A stretch of 64,000 nucleotides of DNA from Pseudomonas graminis. GTDB lineage: Bacteria > Pseudomonadota > Gammaproteobacteria > Pseudomonadales > Pseudomonadaceae. Location of the stretch: NCBI RefSeq assembly GCF_004364335.1, contig NZ_SOCR01000001.1, positions 515,393 through 579,392 of the forward strand, in the 5' to 3' direction. Below the pieces are notes generated by a model. It saw only the letters and a program-made list of their open reading frames with translations, was not told where the DNA came from and searched no databases. The position numbers and the translations under genes were made by a program. Below are positions 26,970-35,989 of the stretch, piece after piece. Numbering within the stretch: position 1 is the stretch's first letter; each line of letters opens with the position of its first letter.

Positions 26970-27848
26970 TCACCCCGCGAAGCGGTGCGAGGCCATACCC
27001 TTGACGCCGATGTCCATCTGAATCACAGACCCATCCAGCTCAAGCGCGCCTTCTGCAGGCCGTGCGCTGGTGACAAATAATGTGCTCATGTCCGGCCCGC
27101 CGAACACGCAGCTGGTCGGGTGACTGACCGGCAGTTCGACGATTCGGTCAACGCTGCCATCGGGGGCAAAGCGGATCAGGCAACCGCCACCCCAGCGGGC
27201 GTTCCAGACAAAACCGTCTTCGTCCATCGCCGAGCCATCGGGTGCGCCCCGAGAATGCTCATGGGCCCAGACTTCGCGGTCGCCCAACGAGTGATCGTCG
27301 TTGATGGGGTAGCGGTAGATCACGCCGTCCAGGGTGTCGGCGGTCAGCACGGCTGAATCGTTGTGCGGCCAGACCAGGGTGTTGACGATGCCCTGCCCGC
27401 TTAGCAGAGGTGTGGCTGAACCATCACTGTTCACACGGTACAGCCCGCCCGAGCGACGCTCGATCGGCAGGTCGCCGCCTTCCTCGTCCAGGTTGTTCTG
27501 CATGGTCCCGAGCCACAATCGGCCAAGCCTGTCGCAACGTGCTTCATTGGCACGATTGCCCGCTACGGGATCGGCGGCACACAGCAAAGAGACAGCGGGC
27601 TGATCGGCTGGGGAGTCAAGGTCGAGACGGTGGACGCCACTGGCGAGGGTGACCAGTGCGTCGCCTTGGGTGGTGGGTATGAAGGCAGAAACCGGCTCGC
27701 TGAACTGCCAGTGGGACAGCTGGCCTTCGCGCAGGCGCAATGCGCGGAAGCCGGCGATATCGACCCAGTACAACGCCTGGTGGGCATGGTCCCAGAACGG
27801 CCCTTCGGCCAATTTGAAACGCTGGTCGCAGACCGGCAGCCAATTCAT
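26970..27848 (-). CDS. SMP-30/gluconolactonase-family lactonase, probable L-arabinolactonase
   Basis: The 292-residue cytoplasmic protein is a six-bladed propeller lactonase of the SMP-30 family: KLAEGPFWDHAHQALYWVDI (metal ligand Glu near 15), GNRANEARCDRLGRLWLGTM (Asn), and RGAPDGSAMDEDGFVWNA (Asp). Its place beside araFGH and an epimerase makes L-arabino-1,4-lactone the likely substrate in the oxidative arabinose pathway. The ATG at 27848 has GGAAG in front. The arabinose dehydrogenase and dehydratases are not in this window. Confidence 0.85.
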   Translation of the reverse strand: MNWLPVCDQRFKLAEGPFWDHAHQALYWVDIAGFRALRLREGQLSHWQFSEPVSAFIPTTQGDALVTLASGVHRLDLDSPADQPAVSLLCAADPVAGNRANEARCDRLGRLWLGTMQNNLDEEGGDLPIERRSGGLYRVNSDGSATPLLSGQGIVNTLVWPHNDSAVLTADTLDGVIYRYPINDDHSLGDREVWAHEHSRGAPDGSAMDEDGFVWNARWGGGCLIRFAPDGSVDRIVELPVSHPTSCVFGGPDMSTLFVTSARPAEGALELDGSVIQMDIGVKGMASHRFAG

Positions 27849-27924
27849 GGAAAACTTCCTGCTTATTATTGTAGGTCCGTGAGCCACTCAAAAAGCTCAC
27901 CTGTAAAACGTCAAACTCGGCCGG

Positions 27925-28635
27925 TCATGTGTGGCGCGATAACGGTTGTTCCCGAGAACGCGCAATCACTTCACCGGCGTTTTCAATCAGGCTCATGCAC
28001 GCCCACACACCCCGCGCCGAATCCCGGTTGGCGATGGCGTCCGCCAGATCCTTGTGCAACGGCAAGGTTCTGCCCAGCTCTCCGGGCACCGCCGAGGACA
28101 CTTCGAACGAGATCGCCAGCAAGGCGCCCAGTGCCGGCAACATCTGCTCGATGAACTGGTTATGACTCGCTGCCAGCACCGCCTCATGGAAGCGCTGGTC
28201 CGCAGCGTTGTAATCACCCGGGTCTGCGACGCTCGCCGCAAGCCGCACGTAGGCTGTATGAATCCCGGCAATCTGCTCGGGTGTTGCCCTTTCACAGGCC
28301 CAGCGCACAGCCATCGGTTCTATGGCGCGCCGCAAATCCAGCAGGTCCAGCACAAAACTTTCCGGCAGGCCTTTCGCTGCCAGCCAGCCCACGACTTGCG
28401 GGTCAAACAGGTTCCAGCTGCGCACCGGCAACACCCGCGTGCCCACCTTGGGTCCGACTTCCAGCAATCCTTTGGCCACCAGTGTTTTGATGGCCTCGCG
28501 AATCACCGTTCGGCTGACCCCGAATTCTTCACCCAACGCCGCCTCAACCTTCAGCGACTGCCCCGGCGTTACATGGCCTTGAGCAATCCAGGCCCCCAGG
28601 CGGTCTACCGTCGACGCATGAAAACTGCTGCTCAT
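27925..28635 (-). CDS. GntR-family regulator, FCD (FadR) type
   Basis: The 236-residue protein has an N-terminal winged helix (VEAALGEEFGVSRTVIREAI, LLEVGPKVGTRVLP) and an all-helical FCD ligand domain with the metal-binding pattern (DQRFHEAVLAASHN and HKDLADAI). It is placed between the lactonase and the divergent epimerase gene, so it probably represses the arabinose genes in response to a sugar acid. Matching TCATACNATT motifs flank the locus. Confidence 0.9.
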   Translation of the reverse strand: MSSSFHASTVDRLGAWIAQGHVTPGQSLKVEAALGEEFGVSRTVIREAIKTLVAKGLLEVGPKVGTRVLPVRSWNLFDPQVVGWLAAKGLPESFVLDLLDLRRAIEPMAVRWACERATPEQIAGIHTAYVRLAASVADPGDYNAADQRFHEAVLAASHNQFIEQMLPALGALLAISFEVSSAVPGELGRTLPLHKDLADAIANRDSARGVWACMSLIENAGEVIARSREQPLSRHT

Positions 28636-28681
28636 TGATCCGCCCCTGTTTGCGGTGTGTTCCGCAAATCGAAGCTAATGA

Positions 28682-28850
28682 TCATACGATTAGGAGTCAA
28701 ACGCCTGTACAGACGGGCCATCCTGGTCTAGACCTTCCCGCATCGGGACAGACACTGCCTTTCGCCAAATAGTATTACAATTTATTTTTAAAGCGAGTGC
28801 TTTTGATCTATAACTCGAAATATGAGGGCTACCCGCCTCAAATAGTATGA
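28682..28850. promoter_or_regulatory. Repeated motif AATAGTATKA / TCATACNATT in the GntR-epimerase divergent region
   Basis: TCATACGATT lies at 28682-28691, and AATAGTATTA (28768-28777) and AATAGTATGA (28841-28850) are its near-reverse complements. A similar TCATATCATA lies upstream of araF near 26914. The pattern suggests operator sites of the adjacent GntR regulator. The 334-base region otherwise shows no gene. Confidence 0.5.
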
Positions 28851-28969
28851 CCAATCACCGATGCTGCGCCTTCGAGCAATTAGGGGTGCTGCTTTCGGGC
28901 AACACGCGTGACACCGCGCCAGCAACATGCTCGTAACCACATGCCCATAAAAACAAAAGGACCGACGCA

Positions 28970-30112
28970 ATGAGAAAGACCCTTATACCTGCCCTGGGAC
29001 TGTCGCTGATGGCCGCCGCCCTGCAAGTCCACGCCGCCGGGCTGTCCACCGAGCACGGCGCATTCGGCAAACTTGCCGATGGCACCCCGGTGGAGAAATA
29101 CACCCTGCGCAACAGCCAGGGCATGCAGGCTACAGTGATCACTTACGGGGGCACGCTGCAGTCGCTGCTGGTGCCGGACAAGCACGGCAAGGCTGAGGAC
29201 GTGGTCCTGGGCTTCGATGATGTGGATGGCTACGTCAATGGCACCGCCTTTTTCGGCGCCACGATTGGTCGGTTCGGCAATCGCCTGGCAGGCGGCAAGT
29301 TCTCCCTGGATGGCAAGAGCTATCAAGTGCCACTGAACGACAAGACCAACTCACTGCATGGCGGCCCGAAAGGTTTCGACAAGCAGATCTGGAAGGCTCA
29401 AGAGGTCAAGGACAAAGGCTCTGTCGGGGTCAAGCTGACCTACGTTTCGGTCGATGGCGAGATGGGTTTCCCCGGGACGCTGAAAACCGAAGTCACCTAC
29501 AGCCTGAACGACAAGAACGAGCTGCGCATTCAGTACCACGCGACAACGGACAAACCGACCGTCTTCAATCTCACCAACCACAGCTACTTCAACCTGGCCG
29601 GCGCTGGCAACGGTGACATCCTTGATCAGGTCGCCGTGGTGCACGCAGCACGTTATACGCCGGTCAACGAGACGCTGATCCCGACCGGTGAACTGGCGCC
29701 GGTGGCCGGTACACCGCTGGACTTCCTCAAGCCTGTCGCTTTCGGCAAGCGCATCCGTGAAGACAACGCACAGCTCAAGTTCGCTGAAGCCACCCAAGGC
29801 GGCTACGACCACAACTGGGTGCTGGACACCAAGGGCAAGCTGTCGAATCTGGCAGCAGACGTGGTCGATCCGAAGTCAGGGCGCCGCCTGCAGCTGTTTA
29901 CCACCGAGCCTGGGGTGCAGCTGTACACGGGCAACTTCCTCGACGGCACCGTTAAAGGCAAGGGTGGCAAGATCTACCCGCATTGGGGCGCGTTCACGCT
30001 GGAAACCCAGCACTACCCGGACTCGCCTAACCAGCCAGCCTTCCCTTCCACGCGTCTGGATCCGGGCAAGGCCTATACACAGACCACTGTGTTCAAATTC
30101 CTGAACAAGTAA
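28970..30112 (+). CDS. galM: Periplasmic aldose 1-epimerase (mutarotase)
   Basis: The 380-residue enzyme interconverts alpha and beta anomers of aldoses. A signal peptide (LGLSLMAAALQVHAAG) places it in the periplasm, where it can supply the preferred anomer to AraF. The galactose mutarotase family motifs are visible: GATIGRFGNRLAGGKF (Arg), NLTNHSYFNLAG (catalytic His) and GVQLYTGNFLDG, with Glu in AFTLETQHYPDSPN. It is divergent from the GntR gene and likely co-regulated with araFGH. Confidence 0.93.
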   Translation: MRKTLIPALGLSLMAAALQVHAAGLSTEHGAFGKLADGTPVEKYTLRNSQGMQATVITYGGTLQSLLVPDKHGKAEDVVLGFDDVDGYVNGTAFFGATIGRFGNRLAGGKFSLDGKSYQVPLNDKTNSLHGGPKGFDKQIWKAQEVKDKGSVGVKLTYVSVDGEMGFPGTLKTEVTYSLNDKNELRIQYHATTDKPTVFNLTNHSYFNLAGAGNGDILDQVAVVHAARYTPVNETLIPTGELAPVAGTPLDFLKPVAFGKRIREDNAQLKFAEATQGGYDHNWVLDTKGKLSNLAADVVDPKSGRRLQLFTTEPGVQLYTGNFLDGTVKGKGGKIYPHWGAFTLETQHYPDSPNQPAFPSTRLDPGKAYTQTTVFKFLNK

Positions 30113-30372
30113 CCATTTGAGTGTAAAAACGGTTCGGCGGGACGGCCGCAAAGGTCGTCACTGCCGCATCGCAGAGTGCCCCATGCCGCCATGGCGTCGC
30201 TGAAACCGCTCAAAACCGGGGGTTTGCCATTCGTTTGTAAGGGTGGCTGACCACTCGCTCATCGTTATGTACTAAAGCTAACCATTTGGCTTAGAACGGC
30301 AACTTCGAGTGAATTTTCCTGGCGGTGACGACTCAGTTACAAAGAGAGTGACTGATAGGGAGGTTTGCAAGC

Positions 30373-30597
30373 GTGGCACAGTACAAGCATTTCAGAATCG
30401 ATTATCTGCTGCATGGCAGCTACAAAAGCTTCTACATCAGCGCCGAAGCGATGGACAACGCCTCCGCCTGGCACTGGGCTTCGGTGGATGCCGGGTTTGG
30501 TCAGATTCCCAAATACCGGTCGGACCGGGTCCCTAAAGTGACCAAGCCGAAAGCCGAGCAACTGGGTCTGACCGACGTTGAGTGGGCCGAGTCCTGA
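30373..30597 (+). CDS. Small conserved Pseudomonas protein (DUF6555-like)
   Basis: The 74-residue protein starts at a GTG preceded by GGGAGG. It begins MAQYKHFRIDYLLHGSYKSF and ends LTDVEWAES; aromatic and basic residues are frequent, and no signal or membrane segment is seen. It resembles small proteins of unknown function common in Pseudomonas (DUF6555, from memory). Its stop codon lies inside a perfect hairpin, so it is probably monocistronic. Confidence 0.75.
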   Translation: MAQYKHFRIDYLLHGSYKSFYISAEAMDNASAWHWASVDAGFGQIPKYRSDRVPKVTKPKAEQLGLTDVEWAES

Positions 30598-30613
30598 TCA
30601 TCTGATCAGGACT
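30590..30613 (+). terminator. Perfect hairpin overlapping the stop codon of the small gene
   Basis: AGTCCTGATCA (30590-30600) pairs exactly with TGATCAGGACT (30603-30613), and the stop codon is within the left arm. TCTC follows, not a T run. A second strong hairpin, GGCAGCGCG/CGCGCTGCC, lies at 30673-30700. Confidence 0.5.
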
Positions 30614-30987
30614 TCTCATCCACTGGACTTCTTCGCTGACCCACCTGAGTGTTCTCTGCGGAAATGTGCCTTGGCAGCGCGTCATCATCAGCGCGCTGCC
30701 GGGCATCCCGACACATGATTCGTCCTTCGATTTCCCCCCCGCCTTCAAGCCTGATCCGAAGAGAATTCTGACGATTAACCCGTCGCATCGACGCCGTTGG
30801 CAAACCTGATCATTAAACGACCATTACGGCTAACGCCTTGCAAATACAGGCTTACAGAAACTTATCCACAGAGATATTCACGCTTTCCGTGGACAACTTT
30901 TTCAACGATATAGCGTTGACTTTGTTGCCCTTCCCGGCCTAGCCAGCATCCAGAAAAATGCCTTTGCCAGCCTGACAAGTTCCTGCG
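30614..30987. other. Intergenic stretch with a DnaA-box-like pair
   Basis: These 374 bases hold no convincing gene. Besides the hairpin at 30673-30700, TTATCCACA (30862-30870) equals the DnaA-box consensus, and CGTGGACAA (30888-30896) is a near-match in the opposite direction. Confidence 0.4.
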
Positions 30988-31737
<750 letters not shown>

Positions 31738-32751
31738 TTATTCGATCAGTTGAGCAGCGCGCAGTGCAGTCAGTGCCGCCAGCCACCGGGGGTGCTGCCG
31801 GTATTCGGTGGACGCCATGCCCTGGCCGCGCATTCTGTGAAGTCGTGCTGCAGGAGGCGTCACCTTCAAACGCTGCACCGCGCTCAACGCCAGCTCAGCC
31901 GCAGCCCGGTCGTTACAGACCAGTCCCATGTCGCAACCGGCCGTAAGCGCCGCCCCGATGCGGCTGGCGGCATCACCCACAACATGAGCACCCGCCATCG
32001 ACAGGTCATCGCTGAAGATCACGCCATCGAAGCCCAGCTCACCGCGCAGGATGTCCTGCAGCCAGCGGCGGGAAAAGCCCGCCGGCTGCGAATCGACTTG
32101 GGGATAGATCACGTGGGCAGGCATGACCGCTGCCAGGTGTTTGCTCAAGCGCTGAAAAGGCACCAGATCATTGGCGCGGATCGTTTCCAGACTGCGCTCG
32201 TCGTTGGGGATAGCCACATGGGAGTCTGCCTCGGCCCAACCATGGCCAGGGAAGTGCTTGCCTGTTGCAGCCATGCCGGCCGCATTCATGCCCCGGATAA
32301 AAGCGCCCGCCAGTAGCGCCGCGCGCTCGGGGTCGCCTTCGAACGACCGGGTACCGACGACCGCACTGCGTTGATAGTCCAGATCCAGCACCGGCGCAAA
32401 GCTGAGGTCCAGCCCTACCGCCAGCACTTCGGTTGCCATCACCCAGCCGCAATGCTCGGCGAGGCTTTCTGCATTCGGATGATCGGCAATGGCGCGCATC
32501 GGCGGCAGCCGCACGAAACCCTGGCGCAGGCGCTGCACCCGGCCACCTTCTTGATCGACAGCAAGCAGCAACTCGGGACGAATGGCGCGAATGGACGCGC
32601 AGAGCTCACGAACTTGCCGTGGGCTCTCGATGTTGCGCGCGAAAATGATCAGGCCGCCCACTTCGGGCTGACGCAGAAACTGACGGTCTTCGGAGGTCAG
32701 CCAGGTACCGGCGACGTCCACCATCAGGGAGCCTTGCAGGCCAGAACTCAT
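31738..32751 (-). CDS. nagZ: Beta-N-acetylhexosaminidase NagZ
   Basis: The 337-residue family 3 glycoside hydrolase removes N-acetylglucosamine from 1,6-anhydro-muropeptides in the cytoplasm, a peptidoglycan recycling step that also feeds AmpC induction. Seen motifs are LLAVDQEGGRVQRLRQGF, TGKHFPGHGWAEADSHVAIP (the catalytic His-Asp loop) and DGVIFSDDLSMAGAH (nucleophile Asp). I chose the ATG at 32751, with GAAGGA in front. It lies between psrA and the thioinosine phosphorylase gene on the same strand. Confidence 0.95.
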   Translation of the reverse strand: MSSGLQGSLMVDVAGTWLTSEDRQFLRQPEVGGLIIFARNIESPRQVRELCASIRAIRPELLLAVDQEGGRVQRLRQGFVRLPPMRAIADHPNAESLAEHCGWVMATEVLAVGLDLSFAPVLDLDYQRSAVVGTRSFEGDPERAALLAGAFIRGMNAAGMAATGKHFPGHGWAEADSHVAIPNDERSLETIRANDLVPFQRLSKHLAAVMPAHVIYPQVDSQPAGFSRRWLQDILRGELGFDGVIFSDDLSMAGAHVVGDAASRIGAALTAGCDMGLVCNDRAAAELALSAVQRLKVTPPAARLHRMRGQGMASTEYRQHPRWLAALTALRAAQLIE

Positions 32752-32819
32752 AGGAAGATCCTTCAACAACCAATGCTCAGGCCGGCATGGTGAGGGATCG
32801 AAGGACGTGATGCAAATTA

Positions 32820-32840
32820 CGCCACCGCCAACCGGTGGCG
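32820..32840 (-). terminator. Hairpin after psrA
   Basis: CGCCACCG (32820-32827) and CGGTGGCG (32833-32840) form a perfect stem around CCAAC. On the minus strand it is followed by TAATTT, so it is a moderately weak terminator candidate for psrA. Confidence 0.45.
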
Positions 32841-32844
32841 CGCC

Positions 32845-33555
32845 TCAGACCTTGGCAGGCACCGGTGCCGGGGTTTTGGTCCGGGGCCGAAGTTGCGCGG
32901 TGAGCATGGCGTTGTCGGTGACACCCGTTTCGGCGCGCATGCCGGCCGCGAGGAACGGCACCATCAGGCGCATGACCTGCTCGATGGACGTGTTGACGCC
33001 GAAATCGGTCTCCGCGATGGCACGCAGTGCCTTGATACCGGACATGCTGAAGGCCGCAGCGCCCAGCATGAAGTGGACCCGCCAGAACAGCTCGATGGGG
33101 GGAATGCGCGGCGCCGCTTCGTTGACCAGCAGCATGTAGCGGCGGAACACCTTGCCGTACATGTCCTCAAGATAGCGCCGCAGGTGGCCCTGGCTCTGGC
33201 TGAACGCAAGGCCGAGCAGGCGCATGAAAATGGACAGGTCATTACCGCTGCGCGGCTGAACGACCATAGCCTGCTCGACGAGGATTTCGAGCAGCTCTTC
33301 AAGGGTGGGCTTGTTTTCAGGCTTGGCCTGGCGGCGTTCCAGCTCGCGGTCGAGGCTGACGCAGAAAGGCCCGAGAAAGCGGGAGAAGACCGCCTGGATA
33401 AGGGCTTTTTTTGAACCGAAATGGTAGTTCACTGCTGCAAGATTGACCGACGCCTTGCTGGTAATCAGCCGCAGCGAGGTTTCGGCAAAACCTTTCTCGG
33501 CAAAGAGCTGCTCCGCTGCATCGAGAATTCGTTCAACTGTTTCCGACTGAGCCAT
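32845..33555 (-). CDS. psrA: PsrA, TetR-family fatty-acid-responsive regulator
   Basis: The 236-residue protein has a TetR helix-turn-helix (LFAEKGFAETSLRLITSKAS and VNLAAVNYHFGSKKALIQAV) and a long-helix ligand domain. PsrA senses long-chain fatty acids. In Pseudomonas it represses itself and fadBA-type genes and activates rpoS. Identification is by sequence style and by position beside lexA, as in P. aeruginosa PA3006-PA3007. Two palindromes of the PsrA-box type lie just upstream of its start. Confidence 0.94.
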   Translation of the reverse strand: MAQSETVERILDAAEQLFAEKGFAETSLRLITSKASVNLAAVNYHFGSKKALIQAVFSRFLGPFCVSLDRELERRQAKPENKPTLEELLEILVEQAMVVQPRSGNDLSIFMRLLGLAFSQSQGHLRRYLEDMYGKVFRRYMLLVNEAAPRIPPIELFWRVHFMLGAAAFSMSGIKALRAIAETDFGVNTSIEQVMRLMVPFLAAGMRAETGVTDNAMLTAQLRPRTKTPAPVPAKV

Positions 33556-33569
33556 GGTTCAACGCCTGA

Positions 33570-33596
33570 CAAACACGTGTTTGAAACATACGTTTC
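33570..33596. promoter_or_regulatory. Two overlapping PsrA boxes
   Basis: CAAACACGTGTTTG (33570-33583) and GAAACATACGTTTC (33583-33596) share one base. Both fit the published PsrA pattern (G/C)AAAC-N2-4-GTTT(G/C), and they lie 15-41 bases upstream of the psrA start, consistent with autorepression. Confidence 0.85.
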
Positions 33597-33738
33597 ATAC
33601 ACCGCACTGTCAACCCTGACGTCTGCTTTCTGCCCATGCAGTCACGGGCATTTAACCATACAAACCGGGGCCTGTAGCCACTCATGAAGGGGGCTGGCGG
33701 AGGGCGTGGCAAAAAGGACCATTGCCAAGACCCAAGCA

Positions 33739-33754
33739 CTGTATATAATCCCAG
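33739..33754 (+). promoter_or_regulatory. LexA (SOS) box 1
   Basis: CTGTATATAATCCCAG fits CTG-N10-CAG. It lies 30-45 bases upstream of the lexA start and overlaps the promoter. Confidence 0.9.
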
Positions 33755-33757
33755 TCA

Positions 33758-33773
33758 CTGTATAAAAAGCCAG
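33758..33773 (+). promoter_or_regulatory. LexA (SOS) box 2
   Basis: CTGTATAAAAAGCCAG fits CTG-N10-CAG and starts 19 bases after the first box, giving the tandem arrangement typical of lexA autoregulation. Confidence 0.9.
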
Positions 33774-33783
33774 AGCGATGCAC

Positions 33784-34392
33784 ATGATCAAACTGACGTC
33801 ACGCCAAGCCGAGATTCTGGACTTCATCAAGCGCTGCCTCGAAGACAACGGCTACCCGCCGACTCGCGCCGAAATCGCTCAGGAGCTGGGCTTCAAATCG
33901 CCCAATGCTGCCGAAGAACACCTAAAGGCCCTTGCCCGCAAAGGCGCCATCGAAATGACACCGGGCGCTTCCCGCGGCATTCGTATCCCCGGCTTCGAGG
34001 CCAAGCCCGATGACAGCGGCCTGCCGATCATTGGCCGCGTCGCAGCGGGTGCGCCGATCCTGGCCCAGCAGCACATCGAAGAATCCCTCGCCATCAACCC
34101 GGCCTTCTTCCACCCCAGTGCAGATTATCTGCTGCGGGTACACGGGATGAGCATGAAAGACGTCGGAATTCTCGACGGCGACCTGCTGGCCGTCCACACC
34201 ACCCGCGAAGCACGCAACGGCCAGATCGTCGTGGCGCGAATCGGCGACGAGGTCACGGTGAAACGCTTCAAGCGTGAGGGCAACAAAGTCTGGCTGCTGG
34301 CCGAGAACGCCGACTTCGCACCGATCGAAGTGAATCTCAAAGATCAGGATCTTGTCATTGAAGGCTTGAGCGTCGGCGTGATACGTCGATAA
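33784..34392 (+). CDS. lexA: LexA, SOS repressor
   Basis: The 202-residue protein has the LexA winged helix ([18 protein letters not shown] and [19 protein letters not shown]) and the S24 self-cleaving domain: cleavage site Ala88-Gly89 in GRVAAGAP, catalytic Ser123 in HGMSMKD and Lys160 in VTVKRFK. RecA filaments trigger self-cleavage and de-repress SOS genes. Two tandem SOS boxes precede it. I chose the ATG at 33784 because other pseudomonad LexA proteins start there; the ATG at 33778 is possible. sulA follows 11 bases later. Confidence 0.97.
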   Translation: MIKLTSRQAEILDFIKRCLEDNGYPPTRAEIAQELGFKSPNAAEEHLKALARKGAIEMTPGASRGIRIPGFEAKPDDSGLPIIGRVAAGAPILAQQHIEESLAINPAFFHPSADYLLRVHGMSMKDVGILDGDLLAVHTTREARNGQIVVARIGDEVTVKRFKREGNKVWLLAENADFAPIEVNLKDQDLVIEGLSVGVIRR

Positions 34393-34403
34393 GGAGAACG
34401 TAG

Positions 34404-34907
34404 ATGCAGTTCCCACAGACACCGCAACAACATGCACAACTGCCACTGTTCGAAGCATTCATGGTGCCCGGCGTGCCAATGCTCGACGTTCCGCTTTTGC
34501 AGGTCCCGACGCTGGCAGAGATTGCCGAGTCGCCCTGGAGCAACGAACCAGAAGCCTTTAGTGAATTGTCATTGCGCGGCGCTGCCGGGAACTGCCTGAA
34601 CCTGCTGGCGCCGATCCTGCGTGAGTTGAGCGAGGACACCAACGACCGCTGGCTGACACTGGTTGCACCGCCCGTCAGCGTCACCCAGGCGTGGCTACGT
34701 GACGCGGGCCTGAATCGGGAACGCATTATCCTGATGCACCCGCGCGGGACGCAGAGTGCGCTGGAACTGACCCGTGAGGTCTTGCGCTTGGGTCGCAGTC
34801 ATACGGTGGTCAGCTGGATCAATCCAATCTCAGGCAGTGCGCGCCAGCAACTGGCCAGCGCAGCACGTATCGGCGATGCACAAAGCCTCAACATCCGTCT
34901 GGGCTGA
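34404..34907 (+). CDS. sulA: SulA-type SOS cell-division inhibitor
   Basis: The 167-residue protein has the SulA/ImuA-like core (RWLTLVAPPVSVTQAWLRDA, ERIILMHPRGTQSALELTRE and HTVVSWINPISGSARQQL). SulA binds FtsZ monomers and blocks septation during DNA damage. It lies 11 bases after lexA and must be co-transcribed from the SOS boxes, as in other pseudomonads. A short stem AAGCG/CGCTT near 34938-34953 may end the transcript. Confidence 0.93.
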   Translation: MQFPQTPQQHAQLPLFEAFMVPGVPMLDVPLLQVPTLAEIAESPWSNEPEAFSELSLRGAAGNCLNLLAPILRELSEDTNDRWLTLVAPPVSVTQAWLRDAGLNRERIILMHPRGTQSALELTREVLRLGRSHTVVSWINPISGSARQQLASAARIGDAQSLNIRLG

Positions 34908-35006
34908 GCACGTCGGCAGAATTATTCAGGGGATGTAAAGCGTTTTGGCGCTTCTTGCGAATCGAGAAGCGGGACGGCGTTTTTAGCGAGCTGCTAATCC
35001 CGAGGA

Positions 35007-35243
35007 TCAATGCAGCACGCGCGGCCCTTCTTCATCCTTGGTCAACTCACCTTCGGCGAGACGGCCTGCCATCTGCACACCGACGCTCAGCATGGCCTTG
35101 GCAACTTCAACGTGCTGACCCTGCAGGAACGCCTTGGCGTCTTCCGAAAAATTCAGGGTGACCAGCGATCCTTCATCTTCGGCGCGGCGCAGCTCGATGC
35201 GACCGTCAGGCAGTTCAACAATTTCCAGAAACGAAGTTGGCAT
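35007..35243 (-). CDS. Small conserved protein of the lexA-topA region
   Basis: The 78-residue acidic protein starts MPTSFLEIVELPDGRIELRR and ends EEGPRVLH. It contains FSEDAKAFLQGQHVEVAKAM but no domain I can name. The ATG at 35243 has GGAG about ten bases ahead. Its position between sulA and the topA side matches PA3009 of P. aeruginosa, so it is conserved and very likely real. Function is unknown. Confidence 0.85.
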   Translation of the reverse strand: MPTSFLEIVELPDGRIELRRAEDEGSLVTLNFSEDAKAFLQGQHVEVAKAMLSVGVQMAGRLAEGELTKDEEGPRVLH

Positions 35244-35318
35244 CAGGGCAGTTCTCCACGAAAGGCTCGCATTGTAACAGCCAGATGACTCAGTCCCTAG
35301 CCCATCGATCACTCCGTA

Positions 35319-35840
35319 TCAGCACTCGCTCAGGCCTTCTCTGAACCGGATGGCCAGGCCTTTGAGCTGCTGACGCCAGCTTTCCATCTCCTCCCGCGTC
35401 AACGCCTGCTCGGGCTCTTCCTCTGCACCCACTGCGATGATCAAGGGCTGAGTGACGTCGCCCTTGGGTTTGCGCGGCGCCCTCGGCGGCATGAACAGCG
35501 CCTGGTAGGAAGCCAGCAGTTGCGCCAACCAGGTTTCACGGTGCTGGGCGAGCTCGACCAGTTCGCCCATTTCCGGAATAGCGATTGCTTCCAATACTTT
35601 CGGCGAGAGCAGGTCCTCGGCACGCGGGGTGCTCGCCTGTGGCAGCCGGTAATAGCCGGCAATCTCGTGGCACAGCCCGAGCAATGCGCCGTAGAGATGG
35701 AAGATCGCCGACTCACGTTCCGCCTGCTCAAGCCCCTGGGCGTTCATCGCGCGGCTGTCCCTGGCCTTCGCCATCGCTTCAAGTGCCAGGCCTGCGAAGA
35801 ACAGCTTCTGGTTGGTGCGGGTATAGAGTTCGTGAGCCAT
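35319..35840 (-). CDS. Conserved hypothetical protein next to topA (DUF6586-like)
   Basis: The 173-residue, mostly helical protein starts MAHELYTRTNQKLFFAGLAL and has no signal or membrane helix. It occupies the place of PA3010, and I recall this family as DUF6586. It lies 75 bases upstream of the small PA3009-like gene on the same strand. topA, also on the minus strand, is separated from it by a strong terminator. Function is unknown. Confidence 0.83.
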   Translation of the reverse strand: MAHELYTRTNQKLFFAGLALEAMAKARDSRAMNAQGLEQAERESAIFHLYGALLGLCHEIAGYYRLPQASTPRAEDLLSPKVLEAIAIPEMGELVELAQHRETWLAQLLASYQALFMPPRAPRKPKGDVTQPLIIAVGAEEEPEQALTREEMESWRQQLKGLAIRFREGLSEC

Positions 35841-35901
35841 GAAGACGGCCTCTGTAGAGATGAGTGAATCGCAGCGTGCCTACGGCCGGTCAACCGCAGA
35901 C

Positions 35902-35940
35902 AAAAAAATCCCTCGGTGCGCATGAGCACGCCGAGGGATT
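35902..35940 (-). terminator. Strong intrinsic terminator of topA
   Basis: AATCCCTCGG (35907-35916) and CCGAGGGATT (35931-35940) form a 10-bp stem. On the minus strand it is followed by seven Ts (A run at 35902-35908). A CTTTT on the plus strand may make it bidirectional. Confidence 0.9.
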
Positions 35941-35989
35941 CTTTTAACGCAAAGTGTCGGGCCTGACCAGTCGGATCAAGCTCAAACGA

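Noticed and set aside
30606..30803. Minus-strand frame of 65 codons (contains LRIRLEGGGEIEGRIMCRDA)
   Set aside because: Lacks a ribosome site, overlaps a strong hairpin, and a second frame covers the same region. It could be real but is not supported enough to list.
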